DNA from: Loigolactobacillus coryniformis subsp. coryniformis KCTC 3167 = DSM 20001
Lineage (GTDB): Bacteria > Bacillota > Bacilli > Lactobacillales > Lactobacillaceae
Length of the DNA stretch: 64,000 nt
Direction: 5' to 3'
Assembly: GCF_002706425.1 (NCBI RefSeq)
Contig: NZ_CP017713.1
Coordinates: 2,046,001 to 2,110,000, forward strand
Of the stretch, positions 22,480 to 32,405 are shown in pieces (within the stretch, counting starts at the first letter, position 1; each line of letters starts with the position of its first letter). Below the pieces are notes generated by a model, which was not told the origin of the DNA, ran no database searches, and worked only from the letters and a program-made list of their open reading frames with translations. A program made the position numbers and the translations under genes.

Positions 22480-23145
22480 ATGATCGTACTTGCAGGAACA
22501 ATTGGCGCAGGTAAAACAAGCCTTACTACGCTATTGGCGGAACATTTAAATTCGCAAGCCTTCTATGAATCCGTTGATGACAATCCCGTTCTCCCTTATT
22601 TCTATCAGGATCCAAAAAAGTATGCCTTCTTACTCCAGATTTATTTTTTAAATAAACGGATGGCTCAATTAAAAGCTGCTGATCGCATCACTAACAGTGT
22701 GATGGATCGGTCAATCTTCGAAGATTCATTATTGTTCCACTTAAACGCGGATCTAGGCCGGGCGACTGAAACAGAAGTTGCCGTGTATGATTCATTATTA
22801 GATAACATGCTTCAAGAATTACCACAGCAAGACTACCATAAACGTCCTGACTTACTGGTCCATATCAACATTTCTTTTGAAACCATGTTAAAACGAATCG
22901 AAAAGCGTAACCGGCCTTATGAACAGATCACGCAAGACCCTAGCCTTTACGATTATTACCGGACGTTAAATCAACGTTATTCACAATGGTACGATGATTA
23001 TAATGAAAGTCCTAAAATCCAAATCGATGGTGATCAACTTGACTTCGTCAGCGATGAGCTTGCCCGTAAGCGGGTCATTGAGCTAATTGATCAAAAATTA
23101 GCTAGCCTCCGGCAACCAGCATCTGCTGCTAGCAATCACCAATAA
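22480..23145 (+). CDS. Deoxynucleoside kinase (dGK/dAK type)
   Basis: This 221-residue cytoplasmic enzyme phosphorylates deoxyadenosine and/or deoxyguanosine (or deoxycytidine) in the salvage pathway. It has an N-terminal P-loop GTIGAGKTS (residues 6-14), the DRSIFEDSLLF motif (about 75-85) typical of the dNK family, and a RNRPYEQI lid-like segment. I chose the ATG at 22480, with AAGGAG 9-10 bases upstream; a frame opening at 22405 has no such site. The stop codon TAA is part of the 8-bp target duplication of the ISL3 element, so the gene is intact but has lost direct contact with its terminator, now at 26133. Confidence 0.88.
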   Translation: MIVLAGTIGAGKTSLTTLLAEHLNSQAFYESVDDNPVLPYFYQDPKKYAFLLQIYFLNKRMAQLKAADRITNSVMDRSIFEDSLLFHLNADLGRATETEVAVYDSLLDNMLQELPQQDYHKRPDLLVHINISFETMLKRIEKRNRPYEQITQDPSLYDYYRTLNQRYSQWYDDYNESPKIQIDGDQLDFVSDELARKRVIELIDQKLASLRQPASAASNHQ

Positions 23146-23185
23146 TAAACGGCTCTTTGTCAAATCCTGTTGATGAATAGCTTTT

Positions 23186-23225
23186 ACAGAGTTGAAAGTC
23201 ATGCGACTTTCAACTCTGTTTTTTT
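23186..23225. terminator. Perfect hairpin at the 3' end of the ISL3 transposase
   Basis: ACAGAGTTGAAAGTC (23186-23200) pairs with GACTTTCAACTCTGT (23205-23219), followed by a T run on the plus strand. It can terminate read-through from the kinase gene and covers the transposase stop codon. Confidence 0.75.
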
Positions 23226-24182
23226 CATTGGTTTTGTTCTCATTTGCCGTAACTTAATACGTGAAATCATATGATGGTAATTACGGAATCCAAATGCTGT
23301 GCGTTGAATTTGTTTAATCATTCGATTCATGCCTTCGACTGGGCCATTCGTATAGTCCGATTCACTGGCGTTGAGTACAACCACTAAGTTCTTTTTGAAC
23401 GTTTGAAACACTGCTTTCATGTAGGGACTTATATTTTGATTTGTATATAGATCTTCCACAAGCTTGTCTTTGTCTTGATTCTTAAGGTTTTCCATGATGC
23501 TTTGCATCGACTCGTACGATGCTTTAAGTTCTTCGTTAATTGTCAGTCCTTGTTCTACACGTTCTAGTTGTGTGAGTTGTTTTCGCAGGTGTCGGTCATA
23601 AAAGACATGTTCCTCATCTAGATTTCCGGCATACTTCAAATAAAGCCGCCAGGCGAACTTTAACGTGCGATATTCATAGGATCTTTTATTGTACTTTTTC
23701 ATGGTTTGTACCCGAGTTTGATTAAAAGCTCGAGTCATCATTGCAATGATGTGAAAGCGGTCGATCACAATTTTTGCCTGCGGAAACATTGCCTTGGCAA
23801 TGTCTTGATAGTAACTATTTAGATCTACGGTAACTGTTTTGACACGTGCTCGAACACTTGCTGGAAATTGTTTAAAATAATCAGTAATACTTTGCTTGAA
23901 TCGGTCTGGCAGAATTTGTTGAATTTCGTGCTCACCAGCGCCATTAATACAGATGAAATGGAGCCGACCACCAATTCCTCTAAATTCATCCATGACGAGA
24001 TGAACCGGTAGATAGTTAAGATTTCTGCGAAATAAGTCATCATAGTTGTCTAAGTAACGACAGACAGTGCTAGCTGATATGCCGGCATCGATCGCAATGC
24101 TAGCTTGAGTGCGGTCGTCTTGTAGACTCATAAACACTTTCTGACGCGTGGCTCGGGAGATACAACAGTACTTGTCTACCAC
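23199..24182 (-). pseudogene. ISL3 transposase, C-terminal part
   Basis: This 325-residue piece contains most of the DDE domain (HLVMDEFRGIGG, TVDLNSYYQDIAKAMFPQA, IDRFHI, and NGPVEGMNRMIKQIQRTAFGFRN at the end), matching the ISL3 family. It lacks its own start; the apparent GTG start lies at the insertion point of the inner IS. Joining it to the N-terminal piece at 25645-25974, with one copy of TACCACAT removed, gives a continuous frame of about 427 residues, the usual ISL3 length. Confidence 0.88.
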
Positions 24183-24184
24183 AT

Positions 24185-25668
24185 CAGCACTTTACAGCTT
24201 TTTAAAAAAATTTGGATATAAAAAGGCACGAATGCCTATTCTTTGCTAAAATGAGTTCGACAAAAAACCATTTAGAAAGAAGGATTCGTGTTGAACTCAT
24301 TTTATCAAAAATCATCACTTTTAACCACCCTCCACGCCTATTTTTCTGATTTAAAAGCGGCTGGCTTGTCTAAGCCAATGGGCCTTAACTATTTTTGGTT
24401 GTGTCTAGCGTTGTTAGTGATCGGTGACCGCCACTCGATCCGCCACTTATTTGAACAATTTCTGGGCCGGGTGACGAAGCATTCTTTGAACACGTTTTAT
24501 CGGGCTTTGGCAGTGATCGGTAACCACTTGCCACAGTTAGAAGTGCGCAACTTGACGTATTTACTGACCTTGATTCCCACTACTTGTCAGGACTTGCCCT
24601 TATTATTGGTTCTGGATGACACGGTCCAACCCAAGTTCGGCCACAAATTTACCGGCGTCAAATATCTATTCGATCACGCCGCACATACGGGTAAGCGGCT
24701 CGTCAATGCCCATGATTTCGTTACTTTAGGTCTGATGATCCCAACACAGCGGGACCAAGATGACCAGCCAGTTTATACGTTCTTGCCGTTAGCCACGCAC
24801 CTTTATCAGGCGGAACAGGCGACCAAATACCAGCAAGCGGCGCAAATGATCAAGACGACTTTGAAATCGATCGCCAGCGACCAACAAGTGTTCCTACTGT
24901 GTGACAGTTGGTATCCCAAAGCTGAGATCAACCAACTGGTCATGACGCAACCTAATCTAGCTATGATCGCCAATGTGCGTAAAGATACCGCCATGTTTGG
25001 CTTACCCAAACGCACCGGTAAGCGCGGCCGGCCGCGGAAATATGGTGACCAGATCCATTTGGGAAATATTGCATTAAATCTTTGTTCGGCCGGAGATCAG
25101 ATCGGTATAGTGCGGTGTCTGACACGCTTGATGCCCCAGCCAGTTTACATGATCCGCGTACAACGCAAGACGACTTGTCGTCTGTTCATGGCGACGAGCG
25201 CGCCCGAAGAATTAGCGGCGATCACAACCGAAACCCTAGCCGTTGATCCGACCCAGCTCACCTATCGGACGCCGGAGACCAGCGCCCCTGCGCCAGCGCT
25301 ACGAGCGTTGGCCTACTATCAAAAACGTTGGGCGATCGAGACCTATTTTTATGAAATGAAAACATTCTGGCACTTCGGTGATTACGCCGTGCGTTCAGTA
25401 GCCAAGATTGAAGCCGATCATCATTTATTGAATACGGCGTATACCTTGATGATCGTATTGCCATTGACCCAACCTAGTTTAGCTTTTTTGGTAACCAAAA
25501 GTTTGCGTGAACGCAAACTCTGGTTAAGTCGGCAAATTCAAGCGGCGCTGTTTTTGGCTAGTTTAGCGCGGCAAGTGCAAAGGCGGTTAAAAACAACACC
25601 GGCCAAAGTGGTGATTCAGTGGTTGGCTTCTTGTTGGTCGGGGGTCAGTGAAAAGCTGTAAAGTGCTG
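24185..25668 (+). mobile_element. IS4-like insertion sequence nested in ISL3
   Basis: It is 1484 bp with perfect 18-bp terminal inverted repeats (CAGCACTTTACAGCTTTT) and an 8-bp direct repeat TACCACAT (24177-24184, 25669-25676). The repeats also share the next two bases, CA, with the element end. It carries one transposase gene. The repeat length fits IS4-type elements. Confidence 0.9.
24288..25661 (+). CDS. DDE transposase, IS4/IS701-like
   Basis: The protein has 457 residues. DDE residues are visible at Asp110 (LVLDDTVQP), Asp206 (LLCDSWYPKAEI) and the YQKRWAIETYFYEMK block near residues 344-358, which is the Y-R-E signature of IS4-type transposases. A basic GKRGRPRKYG stretch follows the second Asp. 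The frame is intact and the terminal repeats are perfect, so the element is probably active or recently moved. The final bases overlap the right inverted repeat. The exact subgroup is uncertain. Confidence 0.85.
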   Translation: MLNSFYQKSSLLTTLHAYFSDLKAAGLSKPMGLNYFWLCLALLVIGDRHSIRHLFEQFLGRVTKHSLNTFYRALAVIGNHLPQLEVRNLTYLLTLIPTTCQDLPLLLVLDDTVQPKFGHKFTGVKYLFDHAAHTGKRLVNAHDFVTLGLMIPTQRDQDDQPVYTFLPLATHLYQAEQATKYQQAAQMIKTTLKSIASDQQVFLLCDSWYPKAEINQLVMTQPNLAMIANVRKDTAMFGLPKRTGKRGRPRKYGDQIHLGNIALNLCSAGDQIGIVRCLTRLMPQPVYMIRVQRKTTCRLFMATSAPEELAAITTETLAVDPTQLTYRTPETSAPAPALRALAYYQKRWAIETYFYEMKTFWHFGDYAVRSVAKIEADHHLLNTAYTLMIVLPLTQPSLAFLVTKSLRERKLWLSRQIQAALFLASLARQVQRRLKTTPAKVVIQWLASCWSGVSEKL

Positions 25669-25974
25669 TACCACATCAGAAGTAGCCATAAACGACGCTT
25701 TACAATTACGACAAATGACGCGTTCTTTATGGAGTTCTAAATAAACTGGTTCACTCGCATTCGCTGCCAGATAGGTCACGCGTGATACGTAGTGTCCATT
25801 ATGACTTAGCTCGCAAAAGCCACAGTTAGCGCAATGTTTCTGGTCGAACTTAACCGTGGCTATATATACTTTTGCGCGCTTAGCTTTAATCACTTGATAG
25901 TTATATTTGTAAAAAACTACATTTGGGTCTTTAATACTGAGCACAAATTTTATATTATTATCTACAGGGTCCAT
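25645..25974 (-). pseudogene. ISL3 transposase, N-terminal part
   Basis: It begins with ATG after AAAGGA and encodes about 102 genuine residues ending in ATSDVV, followed by seven residues read from the inner IS. Two CxxC pairs (CANCGF near residue 49 and CRNC near 88) form the N-terminal zinc-binding domain of ISL3 transposases. Confidence 0.85.
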
Positions 25975-26132
25975 AAGTTTTCACGTCCTTTAAAAAAGAT
26001 GCTGTAGTGGGTGGATTTTTTAGGTGCGAGGCTTATGGGCCTTTTTTATTTTGCACTAAAAAATCCTGCTAATAGATTACCATGTTAAGTAAGCTATCAA
26101 CAGGAAAAAGTATAGAACCTAATAAACTTCTC

Positions 26133-26166
26133 AGTCTAAAGTCAGTCATTGATTTTAGGCTTTTTT
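26133..26166 (+). terminator. Displaced terminator of the deoxynucleoside kinase gene
   Basis: AGTCTAAA (26133-26140) pairs with TTTTAGGCT (26153-26161) plus a T run. It lies 6 bp after the ISL3 target repeat, so it probably followed the kinase stop codon directly before the insertion. Confidence 0.65.
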
Positions 26167-26264
26167 GTTAGTCAAAGTACGTTCAGCGTCGCTTTGCTTT
26201 TAGGTAATAGAATAGTAAAATGAGAAAAGTAGCCACAAAATAAATACTTGTAAGGAGCTTTGTG

Positions 26265-27770
26265 ATGCTGTTTGAAGAAATATTTTTAGAAAAAGCGGAT
26301 CTGCAGAAGTTTCAGATGTTTCGCGTTCTAAAATCAGCTGGTACTAATTCGTTTACGATCAATGATATTAGTGAACAGCTACACCTTTCATATCAACAAA
26401 CTTATAATACCTTTCAAGATCTATTACAGGATATGCAAACAATGAATCCACAACTCGATTCAACCCTTAATCGACATGAATTACTATCTCAACACACGTT
26501 CAAAACTTCTTTAGAGCGCTATCGCCTTTTTCTACTGGAACAATCCTTAGTCTTTCAGTTTATTGATTATCTAGTCCAAGAAGCAGCGCCTTCAGTTAGT
26601 GAGTTTTGTGAACAACACTTCGTCAGTAAATCAACCTTACTCCGCAAGTCAGCGGCTTTAAAACGTTTCATGTTGCAGTACTCACTGCGATTTTCTTATA
26701 CGGATCTGAAAATTGTTGGTGATGAATGCAATATTCGTTATTTTCTATTTATTGTTTATTGGATCGGTTTTCATGGTATGCGCTGGCCGTTACATCATTT
26801 TAGTGAAAGTTCACTCCAGCAATCACTTACAACCGTTAACACACCAGCAAATGACACGATCCTTACTTTACAAAAAAGATTGTTGCTTGGTATCATGCGT
26901 GTGCGCATCACCAATGGTTATTTGATCCACAATAATAATCTTTTCAAAATTCTCACCGCACATAATCCTAGTTTTGAACAATTAAGTCTACCAACTGAGT
27001 TATTTAATTATCTTTCCGCGCGCAATCGACAACGTGAGACTGAATTCTTCTTTTTCGCGCAATTTAGTTTGATCACTTCTGCAACGACTACCCAACAGCG
27101 TGCACACCAGCTGACGGCCTACCTAACTGAGCAGAAAAGTCCTTTATGGCAGTTAACTGTGGAACTTTTAGGTAACCTATCAACTACTTACAAGACTAAA
27201 TTGACTGTCACTAACGAACCAACATTAACTTATAATATTTTGCGGTTATTGATGACCACGACTGCGTTACAAGGTAATTACCCAAAAGTGATTGATTTTT
27301 ATCAGCCCGACTTGACTAGTTACACCCAAACACAACTTTATCAATATATACTAGCCTTTCTCAGCCGGACCACAGTAACGCAAAATGCCGCACAGCTTTA
27401 TCATCACCGTGAACAGCTTGCCACTTATTTATGCTATCTGCTGCAGCCGAAATTGCATCACTTTGAAGACCACCAAATGGTCCGCATTTGGCTAGTGGCT
27501 GAAAATAACGACCGCTTAACTGACGAGCTTCAACGCTTCCTAAAGTTCTTAAAAATCGCGCAAGTCATGCAACCACCGGCACAACCGACTGATGCTGATT
27601 TAATTTTATCTACTATTGATACTCAAGCCCCGCTAATACAACAAATGGCCACCACAGGTATTCCTATCCTACATTGGAATCTAGAAGCCCATGATACTAA
27701 TTTTTTTCAGTTATATACCGAGATCAAAACACTTTATATGGCTAAACAAACAACTACAAGATCCAACTAA
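26265..27770 (+). CDS. Mga-like transcriptional regulator
   Basis: The protein has 501 residues. Two helix-turn-helix regions lie in the N-terminal part (FTINDISEQLHLSYQQTYNTF, about residues 31-51, and VSEFCEQHFVSKSTLLRKSAALK, about 110-132), followed by a long helical middle and a C-terminal region (ADLILSTIDTQAPLIQQMATTGIPILHW) resembling the EIIB-like tail of Mga/AtxA proteins. The ATG at 26265 has AAGGAG 8 bases upstream. It stands alone between the kinase terminator and its own terminator, so its target is not clear; no surface-protein gene is next to it. The family is likely; the specific role is unknown. Confidence 0.75.
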   Translation: MLFEEIFLEKADLQKFQMFRVLKSAGTNSFTINDISEQLHLSYQQTYNTFQDLLQDMQTMNPQLDSTLNRHELLSQHTFKTSLERYRLFLLEQSLVFQFIDYLVQEAAPSVSEFCEQHFVSKSTLLRKSAALKRFMLQYSLRFSYTDLKIVGDECNIRYFLFIVYWIGFHGMRWPLHHFSESSLQQSLTTVNTPANDTILTLQKRLLLGIMRVRITNGYLIHNNNLFKILTAHNPSFEQLSLPTELFNYLSARNRQRETEFFFFAQFSLITSATTTQQRAHQLTAYLTEQKSPLWQLTVELLGNLSTTYKTKLTVTNEPTLTYNILRLLMTTTALQGNYPKVIDFYQPDLTSYTQTQLYQYILAFLSRTTVTQNAAQLYHHREQLATYLCYLLQPKLHHFEDHQMVRIWLVAENNDRLTDELQRFLKFLKIAQVMQPPAQPTDADLILSTIDTQAPLIQQMATTGIPILHWNLEAHDTNFFQLYTEIKTLYMAKQTTTRSN

Positions 27771-27806
27771 ACCGTTGCGCAGCTTTGCGCGGCGGTTATT
27801 TTTATG
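27771..27806 (+). terminator. Terminator of the Mga-like gene
   Basis: ACCGTTGCGC pairs with GCGCGGCGGT, followed by TATTTTTAT, immediately after the stop codon. Confidence 0.8.
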
Positions 27807-27813
27807 ATTCGCG

Positions 27814-27852
27814 ACAAAAAAAGTGCCAGCAACCATGACGGCTACTAGCACT
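27814..27852 (-). terminator. Terminator of lysP
   Basis: AGTGCTAGTAGCC pairs with GGTTGCTGGCACT on the minus strand and is followed by a run of seven T. Confidence 0.85.
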
Positions 27853-27868
27853 TCTTTCCCTTTAATCA

Positions 27869-29332
27869 TTAATCATGATGGATCTTAGTCAAGTCCACTT
27901 CATCCAATGGAATCATGTGGGTCTTGTAACGAATCTTGTAATACGTGAACAAGATAATGAACAGTGGCACACTCATATAACTGACCCCTAGCGCTTGCCA
28001 ATCAAAAGTCTTCACCGCATGTAGATCCTGGCCAATAATAACCAAAATACCTAGTACCATCGCCAAAATCGGTCCAAATGGGAATAACTTAGCGTGGTAT
28101 TTCAACTCACTTAGCTGATGGCCTTGCGCGATAAAGGCTTTACGGAACCGATAATGCGAAATCGCGATCCCTAGCCATGCAATAAAACCAGTTAGCCCGG
28201 AAGCCGAAACTAAGAACAGATAGATCCGTGGTCCCCAGATGCCAGTCAGGAAAGTGAACAAGCCAACAACGGTCGTCATCAATAAGGCAGCAACGGGAAC
28301 ACCACGGCCGTTCACACGACCAAAAATTTTCGGTGCGATATGTTGCTTCGACATGGCCCACAACATTCGTGTCGAAGCGTACATCCCGGAATTAGCTGCT
28401 GAGATCACTGACGTTAGGATCACGGCATTGATCACACTGGCAGCACTAGCTAAGCCAACGCGCCGGAATACCAACGTAAATGGACTGATCGCCACATCAC
28501 TGGCACCCGAACCAAGTAGATCCTTACTGGTATACGGTAAGATTGCTGCAATCACGAAAATTGCTAGGATGTAGAATAATAAAATCCGCCAGAAAACTTG
28601 TTTGATTGCCTTAGGAATACTAGTTTCCGGTGTGGCTGATTCTCCGGCTGTAATTCCGATCAATTCCGTTCCTTGAAAGGAGAAGCCGGCAACCACGAAC
28701 ACACTTAAAATTGCTGGAATCCCACCGACAAACGGTGCTTTACTGATCGTAAAGTTGTGTAGCCCAATTGCGGGGCCCTTACCGCCCATAATACCGAAGA
28801 TCGTTAAGAAACCAACAATCAAAAAGACGATAACCGTGACGACTTTGATGATCGATAACCAATACTCAGTCTCACCAAATGAGCGCACTGATAAGGCGTT
28901 AATAATAAAGATCACCGCTAAGAAAAACATACTGAAGATCCAACCAGGAATATGCGGTAACCAGAAATGCATCACGATCGCAGTCGTGGATACATCCACC
29001 GCCAAAGTGATCGCCCAGTTAAACCAATAATTCCAACCCATTGCAAAGCCCAACGCTGGATCCACAAAACGACCAGCATACGTGGCAAAAGATCCCGATA
29101 CCGGAATATAAGTTGCCATTTCGCCCAAACTAGTCATCAAGAAATACACCATCAAGCCAATCCCGATATAGGCGATCAATGCCCCACCAGGACCAGCAGT
29201 CGAAATTGCCGAACCTGAAGCGACAAATAAGCCAGTCCCAATACTGCCACCCAATGCGATCATCGACAAATGCCGCGTCTTCAGCTCACGCTTTACGCTG
29301 CCTTGTTCATGATCAATATGCTGTTGCGCCAT
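27869..29332 (-). CDS. lysP: Lysine permease (APC superfamily)
   Basis: This 487-residue membrane protein has about 12 transmembrane segments and imports lysine. The N-terminal signature KTRHLSMIALGGSIGTGLFVASG (residues 19-41), the GTELIGITAGESATPETSIPKAI block (about 225-247) and the overall pattern match LysP-type permeases. The assignment is strengthened by the lysine riboswitch directly upstream. A GGAGG-type site lies 8-9 bases before the ATG. It is a single-gene transcript with its own promoter, riboswitch and terminator. Confidence 0.92.
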   Translation of the reverse strand: MAQQHIDHEQGSVKRELKTRHLSMIALGGSIGTGLFVASGSAISTAGPGGALIAYIGIGLMVYFLMTSLGEMATYIPVSGSFATYAGRFVDPALGFAMGWNYWFNWAITLAVDVSTTAIVMHFWLPHIPGWIFSMFFLAVIFIINALSVRSFGETEYWLSIIKVVTVIVFLIVGFLTIFGIMGGKGPAIGLHNFTISKAPFVGGIPAILSVFVVAGFSFQGTELIGITAGESATPETSIPKAIKQVFWRILLFYILAIFVIAAILPYTSKDLLGSGASDVAISPFTLVFRRVGLASAASVINAVILTSVISAANSGMYASTRMLWAMSKQHIAPKIFGRVNGRGVPVAALLMTTVVGLFTFLTGIWGPRIYLFLVSASGLTGFIAWLGIAISHYRFRKAFIAQGHQLSELKYHAKLFPFGPILAMVLGILVIIGQDLHAVKTFDWQALGVSYMSVPLFIILFTYYKIRYKTHMIPLDEVDLTKIHHD

Positions 29333-29384
29333 CTAAAAATTCCTCCTGAACCAAGTCTAAATTTAGAGGTGCGCCACTTAAACA

Positions 29385-29622
29385 CAAAAAACCGCCCTTT
29401 TATGTAGCACCCACTGCTACACAAAAAGACGGTGTCTCTTTCTGTCAGTCGATAGCGCCCCGTGATGACTTCATCACGACAGTACTTGACTTATTCAGCC
29501 AAGCCCCAACACTTAATTGAAAAAGCAATTAAGCATTTCGGCAGATCACCCTTTTGCCAGCCCTCAATGACGCTTTTCGCCTCCGACTGGTGACTCATGA
29601 TCTCTGCAACCTCAATCTAATT
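29385..29622 (-). promoter_or_regulatory. Lysine riboswitch (L box) of lysP
   Basis: Read on the minus strand, the conserved L-box blocks are in order: GAGGTTGCAGAGATCATGAG, CGGAGGCGAAAAG, AAAAGGGTGATCTGCCGAA, TTGGGGCTTGGCTGAATAAG and CTGTC...GCGCTATC. A terminator follows, ACCGTCTTTTTGTGTAGCA pairing with TGCTACATAAAAGGGCGGT plus a T run (29385-29433). Lysine binding would favour termination. Confidence 0.93.
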
Positions 29623-29628
29623 GTTAAT

Positions 29629-29657
29629 AGTATACCGAATATTTAATTGTTTAACAA
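29629..29657 (-). promoter_or_regulatory. Promoter of lysP leader
   Basis: TTGTTA (29652-29657), a 17-bp spacer and TATACT (29629-29634) on the minus strand. It lies within 10 bp of the budA stop codon. Confidence 0.75.
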
Positions 29658-29666
29658 GGCTAGTGC

Positions 29667-30392
29667 TTATTTTTCTGCCTGGTTGATCGATTGACTCATA
29701 CCATCATAGTTAAAATTCTGGTGTAAGAAGTCGTGATTATCCAGTGGGAAATGCTGCTCCAACGTGGCAAATGGTTGGATCGCAACTTGACCTTTTTGCA
29801 AACGATAATCCAAAATATGACCACCGATCGTCTTATGATCGTCACTTAAGAAATGTACATGATAGCCTGCGACTGCTACCCCTTGGAACAATTCTGGTGC
29901 ATAGTAGCCGATCAAGGTGCCATGAATATTATCTTGGTTAAACTTTGGCTGCGTTTTAGTTGCTTCCGTCAAGCTCGGGTAAGGCTTTTGTTGCTCTTCA
30001 ACGACCCGCGTATGCATATGAGCAAATTCACCCGTAATTTTAACCGCGAAGAATACATTGCGGTACGGGTAGTTTTGCAATAAATAACGTTCAACTTCAG
30101 TCTTATTCAAATTAGATAATTCAATTTGTTCCAGCGGATCATCGAAATGGACCGTTGCAAAAGGTACGGATTGCTCCGCTGACAATTCATTGACCGCGCC
30201 CGACTCAACTACTTGATAAGCGTGGCCATCAAGTACGACCAACTCACCATTAAAGTCTTGCACTGTCCCAATACCATAATTACCATGTTGCAACAACTCA
30301 CCCACAGTCATTGTCCCTTCAAATAAACCGGGCACTAACAAACTAAGCGTACCGTGTTGAAAAAGAACTGACTGCTTTTTTTGCTCTGCCAT
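29667..30392 (-). CDS. budA: Alpha-acetolactate decarboxylase
   Basis: This 241-residue cytoplasmic enzyme converts alpha-acetolactate to acetoin. The zinc ligands of the family are visible in GYHVHFLSDDHKTIGGHILDY: His178, His180 and a third His at 192; Glu65/Glu253-type positions were not mapped. There is one residue more between the second and third His than in the Brevibacillus enzyme. It lies 94 bp after alsS on the same strand, with two short hairpins in the gap (GTGGCTAAA/TTTAGCCAC and CACTGATT/AATCAGTG). GGAGG lies about 11 bases before the ATG. With AlsS it disposes of pyruvate without acid. Confidence 0.95.
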   Translation of the reverse strand: MAEQKKQSVLFQHGTLSLLVPGLFEGTMTVGELLQHGNYGIGTVQDFNGELVVLDGHAYQVVESGAVNELSAEQSVPFATVHFDDPLEQIELSNLNKTEVERYLLQNYPYRNVFFAVKITGEFAHMHTRVVEEQQKPYPSLTEATKTQPKFNQDNIHGTLIGYYAPELFQGVAVAGYHVHFLSDDHKTIGGHILDYRLQKGQVAIQPFATLEQHFPLDNHDFLHQNFNYDGMSQSINQAEK

Positions 30393-30486
30393 TAAATAAA
30401 CATCCTCCCATTTAGAGAGTGGCTAAAATTTAGCCACGTTTTGTTAGCTTAATCATAAACGACACTGATTCAAAAATCAGTGATTT

Positions 30487-32166
30487 TTAATAGAATTGAT
30501 CTGGTAAAATCGTTTGTCCGAGTTTTTTGTTATCGGAATAATCGATCGGAATATCAACGATCACAGGACCCTTAGTTGCAAAAGCTTGATCGAGCACCTT
30601 TTCCAGATCACCAGCTTGATCAACACGTAAGCCAGTTGCACCAAAGCTTTCCGCATACTTCACGAAGTCAACTGGACCAAAATCAGTCCCCGCACTTTGA
30701 CCGTATTTCATTTCTTCTTGGAATTTGACCATATCATAAGCACCATCGTTCCAAATCAATTGGACGATGTTCAAATTCAAGCGCACCGCCGTTTCTAGTT
30801 CCTGACCTGTAAATAAGAAGCCACCGTCACCAGAAACGGAAACAATCTGTGTATTTGGTCGCAATAAAGCTGCTGAAATTGCCCATGGTAAAGCAACCCC
30901 TAGCGTCTGCATCCCATTAGAGAATAACAAATGCCGTGGTTCATAACTCCGGAAATGCCGTGCCATCCAAATGTAGAAACTACCAACGTCAACGGTTACC
31001 GTCATCTCGTCAGTCACCCGTTTTTGTAGCGCTGAAATAACCGCTAACGGATGGGTCAATTTAGTTTCTGGTGCGACAACTGGTGGTAAGTCACGCTTTT
31101 CAAACTGATCGTGTAATCCTTCCAAGTAATCCTTGGATTCGGCTTTAACTTCATAGCCGCGCAAATATGGCAATAAGAAGTCCAGCGTCTGGGCAATATC
31201 GCCGATCAATTCAGTTTCCGGTTGGAAATTATGATCGATTTCGGCCGCCATATCGTCGATCACTACGATCCGCGCATCGTTTTCTGCATTCCAGTTACGT
31301 GGTTCGTATTCGATTGGATCATAGCCGATCGTAATCACCAAGTCGCTTTGCTTCAACAACATGTCACCTGGTTGATTACGGAATAAACCGACACGACCAA
31401 AGAAGTTTTTCTCCAAGTTCCGTGAAATAATTCCCGCAGCTTGGAACGTCTCAACAACTGGAATATCGGAAACGTATAAAATATTGCGCAATGCCCGTGT
31501 TACTTCAGCAGAAGAAGCGCGCATCCCCACTAACAATACTGGCAGCTTAGCTTCCTTGATCTTGCGCGCTAAAATCGTAATATCAGCAGGACTAGCCGGC
31601 CCTAACTTAGGTGCCTGTAATGGCATTACAGATGGCCGTTCAATTTTTGAATCAACCACATCTTGGGGCACACTAACAAAACTGGCACCTTGTTTGGCAG
31701 ATAAAGCCGCACGATAAGCGTTGGCGATCACTTCAGAAGCATTTTCTGGTTCTTGGATTTCTGCACTATATTTCGTAATTGGTGCCATCAAAGCAGTATT
31801 AGCCATGCTTTGGTGCGTCAACCGTAGTAAGTCAGCGCGCTGTACTTGTCCAGAAATTGCTAAAACAGGGTCCCCTTCAGCAGTTGCAGTAACCATACCA
31901 GTTGCTAAGTTGCTGACCCCAGGACCAGAAGTAGTCATAACGACCCCAGGTTTACCAGTGATCCGACCAATCCCAGAAGCCATAAATGCAGCCCCTTGTT
32001 CATGGCGGGCAACAATTAATTCAGGCCGCTTCGCATTGTCGGCGTGAGCTAATAGTTCAAACAGACGATCGATTTTTGCACCGGGAATCCCGAAAACGTA
32101 TTTGACGTCATGGTTGATCAAACTTTCAAGGATGGCATCGGCGCCATAGCGTTGTTTTTCCGTCAT
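30487..32166 (-). CDS. alsS: Acetolactate synthase (catabolic)
   Basis: This 559-residue thiamine-diphosphate enzyme condenses two pyruvates to alpha-acetolactate. The pyrimidine-binding domain is N-terminal with catalytic Glu56 ([10 protein letters not shown]), a central dehydrogenase-like domain follows, and the C-terminal diphosphate-binding motif is GDGGFLF at 446-452 with LIWND near 471-475. No regulatory subunit gene is adjacent and budA follows, both typical of catabolic AlsS rather than IlvB. A TGGAGGG site lies just before the ATG. Confidence 0.95.
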   Translation of the reverse strand: MTEKQRYGADAILESLINHDVKYVFGIPGAKIDRLFELLAHADNAKRPELIVARHEQGAAFMASGIGRITGKPGVVMTTSGPGVSNLATGMVTATAEGDPVLAISGQVQRADLLRLTHQSMANTALMAPITKYSAEIQEPENASEVIANAYRAALSAKQGASFVSVPQDVVDSKIERPSVMPLQAPKLGPASPADITILARKIKEAKLPVLLVGMRASSAEVTRALRNILYVSDIPVVETFQAAGIISRNLEKNFFGRVGLFRNQPGDMLLKQSDLVITIGYDPIEYEPRNWNAENDARIVVIDDMAAEIDHNFQPETELIGDIAQTLDFLLPYLRGYEVKAESKDYLEGLHDQFEKRDLPPVVAPETKLTHPLAVISALQKRVTDEMTVTVDVGSFYIWMARHFRSYEPRHLLFSNGMQTLGVALPWAISAALLRPNTQIVSVSGDGGFLFTGQELETAVRLNLNIVQLIWNDGAYDMVKFQEEMKYGQSAGTDFGPVDFVKYAESFGATGLRVDQAGDLEKVLDQAFATKGPVIVDIPIDYSDNKKLGQTILPDQFY

Positions 32167-32233
32167 TTATAAATCCCTCCAAAATAAAATTCTTTTCATG
32201 TTTTTAATTATTTTCAAAACCGGTTCTTATCAT

Positions 32234-32262
32234 AGCATACTCTTCTCATAATTTCTTGTGAA
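32234..32262 (-). promoter_or_regulatory. Probable alsS promoter
   Basis: TTCACA (32257-32262), a 17-bp spacer and TATGCT (32234-32239) on the minus strand, about 70 bp before alsS. A TATGAT four bases further on is an alternative -10. TTGTGAA-like words overlap the -35 region. Confidence 0.6.
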
Positions 32263-32405
32263 TTTAATTAAGTGAAATCATTTACAAATACCGTAATTGC
32301 TGAAATTCAATGTTTATGATTTTTCACAAGCGCGTAAACCACCAAATTTTTCTAATTTGTGAAATTACGCTAAAAATAAGTAACACACGACAAAAAATGC
32401 GTAAT

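Larger units (their letters stand above)
23151..26119 (-). mobile_element. ISL3-family insertion sequence, interrupted by another IS
   Basis: The ends are GGCTCTTTGTCAAATCCTGT at 23151 and an inverted version ending at 26119 (TATCAACAGGA...TAGAACC). They are flanked by the exact 8-bp direct repeat TAATAAAC (23143-23150 and 26120-26127), as expected for ISL3. Removing the inner 1484-bp IS and one of its 8-bp repeats leaves about 1.48 kb, the normal ISL3 length. Confidence 0.9.
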
